Shown here: positions 1 through 12,000 of the stretch, in pieces
Numbering within the stretch: the first letter of the stretch is position 1
Layout of the letters: each line of letters opens with the position of its first letter
Assembly (NCBI RefSeq): GCF_000471905.2
Contig: NW_006497023.1
Span: 2,371,197 to 2,435,196 of the forward strand
Direction of reading: 5' to 3'
Origin: Amborella trichopoda
Taxonomy: Eukaryota > Streptophyta > Magnoliopsida > Amborellales > Amborellaceae
DNA: 64,000 nt
Translations under genes and position numbers: made by a program
Notes under the pieces: model-generated
Seen by the model: the letters and a program-made list of their open reading frames with translations, nothing else
Told to the model about the DNA's origin: nothing
Database searches by the model: none

Positions 1-3000
1 GTTTAGGGTCATGCGGTATGGACCGAGCCTGAGCAAATTAGGGTGATGCAGTATGTACCGAGGCTGACCAGTTTAGGGTCATGCAGTATAGATCGAGGCT
101 GAGCACTTTAGAGTCATGCAGTATGGTCCAAGGTAGGGCAGTTTAGGGTCATGTAGTGTGGACCTAGGATGAGTAATTTAGGGGCGTGCAGTATGGATCG
201 AGGCTGAGCAATTTAGGGTCAATCAATATGGACCGAGTCTTTATGGTCATGCAGTGTGGACCGAGGCTAAGCAGTTTTGGGTCATACAATACGGATCGAG
301 GCTGAGAAGTTTGGGGCTTACAGTATGGACTCTGGATGAGCAGTTAAGGGTCATGCAGCATGAACCGAGGTTGAGCAGCTTAGGGTCATACAGTTTAGAC
401 GGAGGCGGAGTAGTTGAAGGTCATGTAATATGGACCGAGCCTGAGTTGTTTAGGGTCATGCAGTACGTACTGAGGCTCAGCAGTATAAGGTCATGCAGTA
501 TGGATCGAGACTGAGCAATTTAGGGGCATGTAGTGTATCGAGGTAGAGCCGTAAAGGGTCATTTATTATGGATCGAGGATTTATGGTCATGAGGTGTGGA
601 CCGAGGCTGAGCAGTTTATGGTCATGCAGAAGGGAACGAGCCTCAACGGTGTTGGGTTATGTAGTATGTATCGAGGCGGAGCAGTTTAGGGTCACGCGAT
701 ATGGGCTGAAGCGGAGCAGTTTAGGTCATCCAGTTTGGAGTGAGAATGAGAAGTTAAGGGTCATGCAGTACGGACTGAGGCTGAGCAGTTTAGGGTCATG
801 TAGTACGGATCAAGGCTGAGCAGTTTAGAGTCTTTTTGTATGGACCCTGGATGAGAAGTTAGGGGTCACGCAGCATGAACCGAGGCTAAGTAATTTAGGG
901 TCATGCAGTATACGCCGAGGCAGAGCCGTTTAGGTTCATGCAGTACGGACAGAACCTAAGATGTTTGGCGTCATGTAGTAAGTACTAAGGCTGAGCAGTG
1001 AAGAGTCATGTAGCATGGGCATGCGGTATGGATCGACGATGAGAAGTTTAGGGTCATGCAGTATGGAACGAGGCTCAGCGGTATAAGGTCATGCAGTACG
1101 AATAGAGGCTTAGCACTTTAGGTTTAGGCAGTATGGATTGAGGAGGTGTAGTTTATGGTGATGCAGTCAGGACCAAGGCTGAGCAGTTTAGGGTCATGCT
1201 GTTTGAACCGAGGCTGGCAGTTTAGTGTCATGCATTATGGACAGAGGCTGAGCGATTTGGGGTGATGCAGCATGGACCGAGGCTAAGCAATTTAGGGTCA
1301 TGCAGTATGGGCTGAGGCGGAGCAGTTCAGGGTTATGCAGTACGGACCGAGGAGAGCAGTTTGGGGTCATGCAGTATGGACCTAGGCTGAGCAATTTAGA
1401 GTCAGGCAATATGGATCGAGGCAGAGCAAATTAAAGCCTTGCTGTAAGGGCCGAGGCTGAGAGGAACTGAGGTTGAGCAGTTCAGGGTCATGCAGTATGG
1501 ACCGAGGTGGAGCAGTTTAAGGTCATGCAGTAAGGACCGAGACAACACAGTTTAGGGTCATGCTGTACGAACCGAGGCAAAGCAATTTAGGGTCATGCAG
1601 TATGGACCGAGGATGAGCAGTAAATGGTTAAGCATTATGTACCGAGGCTGAGCAGCTTAGGTTCATGTAGTGTGGATCCAGGATGAGCAACTTAGGGTCA
1701 TGCAGTATGGACCGAGGCTGAGCAGTTTAAGATTATGAAGTATGGACTGAGGCTGAGAAGTTTAAGGTCATGCAGTATGGACCGAGCCTGAGCTGTGTAG
1801 GGTCATGCAGTATGTTCCGAGGTTAAGCAGTTTAGGGTCATGTAGTATGGATCAAGGCTACACAGTTTAGGGTCATGCAGTACAGATCGAGGCAAAGCAG
1901 TATAGGGTCATGTCATGTGGACCTAAGATGAGGAGTTTGGGGTCATGCGGTATGGACTGAGGCTTATCAGTTTAGAGTCATACAGTACGGACTGAGGCTT
2001 TATGGTCATGCAGTGCGGACCGAGGCTGAGATATTTAGGGTCATGCGATATGCAAATAGGCTCAGTTGTATAGGATCATGCTGAATGAATCGAGGCTGAA
2101 CAATTTAGGGTCATGCCATATGGGCTTAGGCTGCGCCGTTTAGGGACATGCAGTATTGACTAGGCCTGAGTTGTTTAAGGTCATGCAGTATGGACTGCTG
2201 TTGAGCAGTTTAGGGCCATGAAGTATGTACCGAGGATGTGTAGTTTAGGTTGATGCAATATGGACTGAGGATAAGTATGTTAGGGTCATGCAGTATGGAC
2301 TGAGGCTTTATGATACTGCAGTGTGGGCTGGGGCTAAGAATATTAGGGTTATGCTGTATGGATCGAGGCTAAGCAGTTTTGGGTCATGTAGTACGGACCG
2401 AGGCAGTGAAGTTTAGGATCATGCAGTATGTACTAAGGCTGAGCAGTTAAGGGTCATGCAGTATGGACCGAGGTTGAGTAGTATAAGGTCATGCAGTATG
2501 GACCGAGGTAGAGTAGTTTAGGGTCATGTAGTGGTTACCTAGGATGAGCAGTTTAGGGTCGTGCAGTATAGATCGAGGTTGAGCGGTTTAAGGTCATGCG
2601 GTATGGACCGAGTCTTTATGGTCATGGAGTGTGGACCGAGGCTAAGCTGTTCAGGGTATGGAACGAGGCTCATCAGTATAGGGCCATGAAATATGAATCG
2701 AGGCTGAGCAGCTTGAGCTCATGCAGTATGGGCTGAGGCGGAGCTGTTTAAGGTCACGCAGTATGGGTCAAGGCTAAGTAGTTTAGTGTCATGCATTATG
2801 GGGCGAGGCTGAGTCGTTTATTGCCATGCATTATGGACTGAGGCTGACGAGTTTAGGGTCATGCAGTAAGGACCGAGGCTGAGTAGTTTAGAGCCCCTTT
2901 GCATGGAATCTGGATGAGAAGTTAAGGGTCATAGAGCATGAACTGAGGCAGAGTAGTTTGAGGTCATGCAATATCAACCGAGGAAGAGCAGTTTAGGTTC

Positions 3001-6000
3001 ATGCAGAATGGACCGAGCCTGAGCAGCTTAGCGCCATGTGGTATGTACCGAGGCTGAGCAGTTAAGAGTCATGCCGCATGGACCAAGGCTTTAGAGTCAT
3101 GCAACTTAGATCGAAGATGAGAACTATAGGGTCAAGCTGTATGCAACGATGTTCAGCTGTATAAGGTCATGCATTATGGATCGAGACTTAGTAGTTTAGG
3201 GCCACGCGGTATGGACCGGGATGAGCAGGTTAGAATTATGCAGTATGGACTGGGGCTGAGCTGTTTACGGTCTTGCAGTACGGACCAAGGCTGAGCAGTT
3301 TCGGGTCATGCAGTATGTTCCGAGGCTAAGTTGTTTAGGGGTGCAGCATGGACTGAGGCTGAGTAGTTTAGGGTCATGCAGTATGGACCGAGGCAGAGTA
3401 GTATAGGGTCATGTAGTGTAGACCTAGGATGAGGAGTTTAGGGTAATGTAGTATGGACCCCGACAGAGCAGTTTAGAGTCATGCAGTATGGACCGAGGCT
3501 TTATGGTCGTGTAGTGTTGATCGAGGCTGAGCAGTTTTGGGTCATGTGGTATGGAAAAAGGCTCAGCAGTATAGGATCATGGGGAATGAATTGAGGCTGA
3601 GCAGTATAGGGTCAGGCAGTATGGGCTTAGGCAGAACAATTTAGGGTCATGCAGTGTGGACAGAGGCAGAGTAGTTTAAGGTCATCCAGTATGGACCGAG
3701 GCTGAGCACTATAGCGTCATGTAGTATGGACTAATGTTGAGCAGTTTAGGTCATGAACTATGGACCGAGCCTGAGCACTATAGGGTCGTGTAGTATGTAC
3801 TGAGGCTGAGCCGTGTAGGGTCATGTAGTATGCACCAAGGCTTTATAGTCATGCAGTGTGGTACAAGGCTGAGCATATTAGGGTCATGCAGTATGGAATG
3901 AGGCTCAGTAGTATAGGGTCATGCTGTATGGATCGAGGCTGAGCAGTTTTGGGTCACACAGTATGGACTGAGGCAGAGCAGTTTAGGGTCATGCAGTATG
4001 GACCAAGGAAAAGTTGTTTAGGGTCATGCAATATGGACTGAGGTTGAGTAGTTTATGGTTATGCAGTATGGATCGAGGCTGAGCAGTTTAAGATCATGCA
4101 GTACTAACCGAGGCTGAGCAGTTTGCTGTCATGCAATATGGACTGAGGCTAAGCAATTTTGGGTCATATAGTATTGACCGCGGCTGAGCAGTTTAGGGTC
4201 ATGCAATATGGACTGAGGCAGAGCAAATTAGGGTCTGGCAGTATGGACCGACGCTGAGCAGTTAAGGGTTATGCAGCATGAACTGAGGTCGAGCAGTTCA
4301 AGGTCATGCAGTATGGACTGAGGCGGAGCTGTTCAGGGTCATGCAGTAAGGATCGAGCCAACGCAGTTTTGGGTTTATGCTGTATGAATTGAGGCTGAGC
4401 AGATTAGGGTCATGCAGTACGGACCGAGGAAGAGCAGGAAAGGGTTATGCCGTATGGACCGTGGCTGAGCAGTTTAGGTTCATGTAGTGTGGACCGACGA
4501 TGAGCAGTTTAGGATCATGCTGTGTGGACCAACGATGCGAAGTTTAGAATTATGCAGTATGGACCGAGGCAGAGCAATTTAGGGTCTTGCAGGATGAACC
4601 GAGGTTGAGCAATTTAGGGTCATGCAGTATAGGCTGAGCCTGGGCAGTTTAAGGTCATGCAGTATATTCTGAGGCTAAGCTGTTTAGGGGTGCAGCGTGG
4701 ACCGAGGCTGAGCAGTTTAGGGTCATGCAGTACGGACCGAGGTAGAGTAGTATAGGGTCATGTAGTGTGGACCTAGGATGAGGAGTTTAGGGTCGTGCAG
4801 TATGGATCTAGGCTGAGCAGTTTAGAGTCATGCAGTATAGATCGAGGCTTTATGGTCATGCAGTGTGGACCGAGGCTGAGCAGTTTAGGGTCATGCGGTA
4901 TGGAAAAAGGCTCAACAGTATAAGATCATGCCGAGGCTGCGAAGTTTAGGGTCATGCAGTATGGGCTGAGGTGGAGCAGTTTAAGGCCATGCAGTATGGA
5001 TCGAGGCTGAGCAGTATAGGGTCATGCTGTATGGACTGATGTTGAGCAGTCAATGGTCATGAAGCATAGACCGAGGATGTGTAGTTTAGAGTGATGCTGT
5101 ATGGACTGAGGCTGAGTCGTTTAGGGTCTTGCAGTATGGACCGAGGCTTTATGATCCTGCAGTGTGGACCGAGGCTGAGCATATTAGGGTCATGCAGTAT
5201 GGAACGAGGCTCAGTAGTATAGGGCCATGTTGTATGGATCTAGGTTGAGCAGTTTTGGGCCACGCAGTATGGACCGACGCAGAGAAGTTTAGGGGCATGC
5301 AATATGGACCGAGGCAGAGTTGTTTGGGGTCATGCATTATGGACCGAGGCTGAGTAGTATATGGTTATGAGGTATAGACCGAGGCTGAGCAGTTTAGGGT
5401 CCTACAGTATGGACCGAGGCTGAGTAGTTTAAGGTCTTGCAGTATGGACCAAGGCTAAGTAGTTTAGCATCATCCAGTTTAGACCGAGGCTGAGCAGCCT
5501 AGAGTCATGCGGTATGGACTAAAGCCTGATGGTCTTGCAGTACAGACCGAGGTTGAGCATTTTGGGGTCATACAGTATCGATCGAGGCTGAGCAATTTAG
5601 AGTCATACAGTATAGACCGCGGCTGAACAGTTTAGGGTCATGCAGTATGGACTGAGGCAGAGCAAATCAGGGTCTACCAGTATGGACCGAGGCTGAGCAG
5701 TTAATAGTCATGCAGCATAAGCCGAGGTCGAGCAGTTCAAGGTCATGCAGCATGGACCATGGCAGAGCAGTTCAGGGCCATGCGGTAAGGACCGAGCCAA
5801 CGCTGTTTTCGGTCAAGCTGAATGAATCGAGGCTGAGCAGTTTAAAGTCATGCAGTACGGACAGAGGATGAGCAATAAAGGGTTATGCAGTATGGACTGA
5901 GGCTGAGCCGCTTAGGTTCATGTAGTGTGGACCGAGGATGAGCAGTTTAGGGTCATGCAGTGTGGACCAAGGATTAGCAGTTTAGGATTATGCAGTTTGG

Positions 6001-9000
6001 ACTTAGGCTGAGCAGTTTAGGGTTTTACAGTATTGACCGAGGCTGAGCAGTTTAGGGTCATGCAGTATGGACCGAGCTAGGGAAGTTTAGGGTCATGAAG
6101 TATGTTCCGAGGCTAAGCGTTTCGGAGTGCAGTATGGACTGAAGCTAACCAGTTTAGGGTCACGCAATACGGACCGAGGTAAAGCTGTATAAGGTCATGT
6201 AGTGTGGACCTAGGATGAGGAGTTTAGGGTTATGCAATATGGATCGAGGCTAAGCAGTTTAGAGTCATGCAGTATGGACCAAGGCTTTTTGGTCATGCAG
6301 TGCGGACCGAGGCTAAGCAGTTTAGGTCATGCGGTATGGAAAAAGGCTCAGCAGTATAGGATCATGTAGGATGAATGGAGGCTGAGCAGTTTAGGGTCAT
6401 GCAGTATGGGCTGAGGCGGAGATGTTTAAGGTCATGCGATGTGGACTACGGCCGAGTAGTTTAAGGTCACGCTGTGTGGACCGAGGCTGAGTAGTATAGG
6501 GTCATGCATTATGAAATGCTGTTGTGCAGTTTAGGGTCATGTAGTACGGACCGAGAATGTGTAGTTTAGGGTGATGCAGTATGGAGTGAGGCTAAACGGT
6601 TTAGGATCATACAGTATGGACCAAGGCTTTGTGGTCATGCAGTGTGGACAGAGGCTGAGCATATTCTGGTCATGTAGTATGGAAGGAGGCTCAATAGTAC
6701 AGGGTCATGCTGTATGGATCGAGGCTGAGCAGTTTGGGTCACGTAATATGGACTGAGGCAAAGCAGTTTAAGGTCTTGCAGTATGGACCGAGGTAGAGTT
6801 GTTTAGAGTCATATAGTATGGACCAAGGCTGAGTAGTTTATGGTCAGGCGGTATGGATATAGGCTATATGGTCATGAAGTACAGACCGAGGCTTAGCAGT
6901 TTGGGGTCATGCAACATGGACAGAGGCTGAGCAATTTAGTGTCATACAGTATAGATCGAGGCTGAACAATTTAGGGTCATGTAGTATGGACTGGGGCTGA
7001 GCAAATTAGGGTCTGGCAGTATGGACCGAGGCTGAGCAGTTAAGGGTCATGCAGCATGAACTTAGGTCAAGCAGTTCAGAGTCATGCAGTATGGACCGAG
7101 GCGAAGCAGTTAAGGGTCTTGCATTAAGGACCGAGCCAGCGTAGTTTTGTGTTATGCAGTATGAATCATAGGCTGAGTAGTTTATGGTCATGCAACACGG
7201 ACAGAGGATGAGCAGTAAAGGGTTATGCAGAATGGAACGAGGCGGAGAAGTTTAGGTTCATATAGTGTGGACCGAGGAGGAGACGTTTAGGGTCATGCAG
7301 TATGGACCGAGGTTGAGCAGTTTCAGATAATGCAGTATGGAACGAGGCTGAGCAGTTTTCGGGCTTGCAGCATGAACCGAGGCGGTGCAGTTTAAGGTCA
7401 TGCAGAATGGACCGAGCCTGAGAAGTTTAGGGTCATGCAGTATGTTTCGAGGCTAAGCAGTTTAAGGTCATGCAGTATGGACCGAGGCTGAGTAGTTTAG
7501 GGTCATGCAGTACGGACCGAGGTAGAGCAGTATAGGGTCATATAGTGTGGACCAATGGATGAGGAGCTTAGGGTCATGCAAGATGGACCGAGGCTGAGCG
7601 GTTTAAAGTCATGCAGTATGGACCGAAGCTTTATGATCATGCAGTGTTGACTGAGGCTGAGCGGTTTAGGCTCATGTGGTATAGAAAAAGGCTCAGCTGT
7701 ATAGGATCACACAGAATGAATCGTGGCTGAGCAGTTTAGGCTCATGCAGTATGGGCTGAGGCGGAGCAATTTAGGGTCTTGCAGTATGGACCAAGGCTGA
7801 GTAGTTTAAGGTTATGCGGTATGGATCGAGGCTGAGCAGTATAGAGTCATGCAATATGGACTGATGTTGAGCAGTTTAGGGTCATGAACTATGAACCGAG
7901 GGTATTTAGTTTAGGGTGAAGTAGTATGGACTGAGGCTGAGCCATTTAGGGTCATGCACTATGTACCGAGGCTTTACAGTCCAATAGAGTGGACCGAGGC
8001 TGAGCATATTAAGGTCATGCAGTATGGATTGAAGTTCAACCGTATAGGGTCACGCTGTACGGATCAAGGATGAACAGTTTTGGGTCACGTAGTATGGACC
8101 GAGGTCGAGCAGTTTAGGGTCATGCAATATGGACTGAGGTAGAGTTGTTTAGGGTCATGCAGTATGGACCGAGGCTGAGTAGTTTATGGTTATGCAGTAT
8201 GAACCAGAGCTAAGCAGTTTAGGGTCATGCAGTGTGGACCGAGGCTGAGCAGTTTAGGGTCTACAGTATGGACCGACGCTGAGCAGTTTAGGGTCACGCA
8301 GTATGGACTGAGGATGAGTAGTTTAGGGTCATGCAGTATGGACATAGGCTTTATGGTCATGTAGTACGGACCGAGGCTGAGCAGTTTGGGATCATGCAGT
8401 ATGTACAGAGGCTGAGTAATTGAAGGGCATACAGTATAGAACGAGGCTGAGCAGTTTTGGGTCATGCGGTATGGACTGAGGCCCAGCAAATTAGGGTATC
8501 GCAGTATGGAACGAGGCTGAGCAGTTAAGGGTCATGCAGCATGAACCGAGATCGAGCAATTCAGGATCATGCAGTATGGACTGAGGCGGAGCAGTTCAGG
8601 GTTATGCAGTAAGGATCGAGCTAGCGCAGGTTTGGGTCAAGATGTATGAATCTAGGCTGAGCAGTTTTGGGTCATGCAGTACGGACTAAGGGCAAGCAGT
8701 AAAGGGTTATACAGTATGGACCGAGACTGAGGAAATTAGTTTCATGTAGTGTGGACCGGAGATGAGCAGTTTAGGGTCATGCAGTATGGATCGAGGCTAA
8801 GCAGTTTAGGATTATAGAGTACGGAGTGAGGCTGACCAGTTTGGGGTCTTGCAGTATGGGACGAGGTTGAGCAGTTTAAGTACTGAGCTTGAGCAATTTA
8901 GGGTCATGCAGTATGTTCCGAGGCTAAGTGGTTTAAGGTCATGCAGTATGAACCGAGGCTGAGCAGTTTAGGGTCATGCAATACGGACCGAGGTAGAGCA

Positions 9001-9003
9001 GAG
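1..9003 (+). repeat. 35-bp satellite array, left block (forward orientation)
   Basis: The whole block is made of diverged monomers of about 35 bp, roughly 250 units head to tail. The most constant core reads GCAGTTTAGGGTCATGCAG, followed by TATGGACC and GAGGCTGA. Neighbouring units commonly differ at several positions, and many are shortened. A recurrent short variant joins GAGGC directly to TTTATGGTCATG. No spacer separates units and no gene is present. Short open frames of up to about 100 codons occur on both strands, but they only reflect the repeat period and carry repeat-derived residues. The block continues off the left edge of the window, so its true length is unknown. Confidence 0.97.
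3498..8400 (+). repeat. Higher-order repeat of about 1.35-1.45 kb in the left satellite block
   Basis: Rare marker monomers recur with the same spacing. The short variant GGCTTTATGGTC and its variants occur at 3498, 4846, 6283 and 7627 (spacings 1348, 1437, 1344). A second series lies at 3839, 5145, 6625 and 7970 (1306, 1480, 1345). A marker with GGAAAAAGGCTCA follows the first series in each period, and a GATGTTGAG-type marker recurs at 3733, 5038, 6518 and 7863. An older copy is likely around 2.0-2.3 kb. The spacing differences show that whole monomers or parts of them were gained or lost after amplification. Confidence 0.75.
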
Positions 9004-9020
9004 CCTAAACTGCTCAGCCT
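8990..9020. other. Satellite inversion junction
   Basis: The orientation flips within a few bases. The forward unit ends in GAGGTAGAGCA and is followed at once by GAGCCTAAACTGCTCAGCC, which is the reverse-complement form. The GAGCAG on the left can pair with CTGCTC on the right, so the breakpoint lies at a short inverted repeat. No foreign DNA lies between the two blocks. Confidence 0.9.
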
Positions 9021-12000
9021 AGGCCTACGCCGCATGACCTAAAACATCTCATCCTCGGTTCCCGTTGCATGACCCTAAACTGCTCTGCGTCGATCCTTAT
9101 GGCTAGACCCTAATCTGCTCCACCTCGGTCCATACTTTATGACTCTAAACTGTTCATCCTAGGTCCTTACTACATGACCCTAAAATGAATAGCCTCGTTA
9201 CATACTGCATGACCCTAAACTACTATGCCTCGGTTCTTACTGCATGACCCTAAACTACTCAGCCTCGATCCATACTGCATGACCCTAAACTACTATGCCT
9301 CGGTTCTTACTGCATGACGCTAATATGCACAACCTCAGTCCATATTGCATGACTCTAAACTGCTCACCCTCGTTCCATAATGCATGACACTAAAGTGCTA
9401 AGCCTCAGTCCGCTCTGCATGACCATAAACTGCTCAGCCTCTGTCCACACTCCATGATCCTAAACTGCTCAGCCTGGGTCCATAGTGCACGACCTTAAAC
9501 ATCTTAGGCTCGGTCCCCACTGCATGACCCTCAACTTCTCAGCCGCGGCGCATGCTGCCTGACCCATAATTGCTCAGGCTTCGTCCATACTGCATGACCC
9601 TAAACTGCTCAAGCCTCAGTCCATATTACATGGCCCTATACTTCTCTGACTCGGTCCATATGGTGTGATCGTAAACTGCTCAGCCTCAGTCCAAACTGTA
9701 TGACTCTAAACAACTCAGCCTCGTTCCATACGGCATGACCTTAAACGACTCAAGCTCGGTCCATACAACATGACCCTAAACCGCTCAGCCTTGGTCCATA
9801 CTGCATGAGCCTAAAATGCTCAGCCTTGGTCCATACTGCATGAGTCTAAACCGCTCAGCTTAAGCCCACACTGCATGACCGAAAGCTTCTCATCCTTGGT
9901 TCACACAGCATGACCCTAAACTGCTCAGCCTAGGCCCATATTGAATGACCCTAAACTGTGCAACCTCCATCCACACTACATGACCCTAAATTGCGCAAGC
10001 TCAGTCCACACTACGTGATCCTAAATTGCTCAACCTCGGCCCGTACCGTTTGACCCTAAACTGCTGTTCCTCGGTCAATAGTGGACGACCCTAAACTGCT
10101 CTGCCTCAGTAAAAACTGCATGACCCTAAACTACTCACCCTCGGTACATATCGCATGACCCTAAACTTCTCAGGCTCCGTCCATACTGCATGACCCCAAA
10201 CTGCTCAGCGTCGGTTCATGATGCATGACCCATAACTGCTCAACCTCGCTCCATACTGCAAGACCGTAATCTGCTCAGCTTTCTCCATACATCATGACCT
10301 TGAACTACTCACCTTAAGTACTTATTGTAAGAACCTAAACTTCTTAACCTCGGTCCATACTGCATGACCTTAAGCTTTTTAGCCTCGATTTAAACTCCAT
10401 GACCCTAAACTGCTCCTAAACTGCTCAGCCTCGATCCATATTGCATGTCCCTAAACTGCTCAGACTGGGTCCATAAAACATGACCCTAAACTGCTCAGCC
10501 TCGGTCCATGACGCATGAGCCTAAAATGTGAAGCCTCGGTCAATACAGCACGAGCCTAAACTGCACAGCCACGGTCCACACTGCATGTTCCAAAACAACT
10601 CATCCTCGGTTCACAATACATGACCATAAACTTCTCAGCCTCGATTCATACTGAATGACCTTAAACATTGCAACCTGAGTCCACACTGCATGACCTAAAC
10701 TGCGCGACCTCAGTCCACACTGCATGACCCTAAACTTCTCAGCCTCAGTGCATGTCGTATGACCCTTAACTGCTCTTCCTCGGTCCATATTGCCCGACCC
10801 TAATTGCTCGACCTCAGTCCATAATGCATGACCCTAAACTGCTTAGGCTAGATACATACTGCATGATCCTAAACTGGTCAAGCTCGATCCATATGCATGA
10901 TCCTAAACTGCTCTACCTCAGTTCATGCTGCATGACCCTAACTTGATCAGCCTCGGTTTAGGCTGCTTGACTTTTACTCGCTAAGCCTCAGTTCATGCTG
11001 CATGACCCTTAACTACTCAGCGTCGGTCCATACATCAAGGTCCTAATCTTCTCAGCCTCGGTCTATACTTCGTGACCCTAAACTCCTCAGCCGATGTCCT
11101 CATTGCAAGACCCTAAATTGCTCTGCCTCGATACATACTGCGTGAAACTATACTGCTCTCCCTCGGTCCATACTTCATGACCCTAAACTACTCAGCCCAG
11201 GTCCTTATTGCAAGACCCTAAACTGCTCAGCCTCGACAGATACTGCATGACCCTAAACTGCTCAGCCTCGTTCCTTATAACATGACCCTAAACTACTCGG
11301 CCTTGGTCCATACTGCATCACCCTAAAATATGCAGCCTCGATCCATATTGCATGACCCTAAACTTCACAACCTAGGTCCATACTGCATGACCATAAACTG
11401 CTCACCCTCGATCCATAAAGCATGACCCTATACTGCTAAGCCTCGTTCCACACTCCATGACCATAAACTGGTTAGCCTCAGTCCATACTACATGACCCTA
11501 TACTTCTTAGCCTCAGTCCATACTGCATGATCCTAAACATCTCAGTCTAGGTCCACACTGCATGACCCTAAACTGCTCAGCCTCGGTCTAGACAGTAAGA
11601 CCCCAAATTGCTCAGCCTCGGTCCAAACAGAATGACCCTAAACTTCTCTGCCTGGGTCTATACCGTATGACCCTAAATTTCTTAGCCTCGGTCTATACTG
11701 TATGCCTCTAAACTGCTCTACCTCAGTCTATACTGCATGACCCTAAGCTGCTCAATCTCGGTACATACGCATATCCTTAAACTGCTCAGGCTCGGTCCAT
11801 AATGCATGACCCTATACTGCTCAGCCTCGGTCCCTACTGGATGACCCTAAACTGCTCAGAGTCAGTTCATACTGCATGACCCTAACTTATTTAGGCTCGC
11901 TCTATAATGCGAGGCCCTAAACTGCTCAGCCTCGATCAATACTGCATGGCCCTAAATTGTTCAGCCTAGGTCCATATTAAATGACCCTGAGAAGCACACT

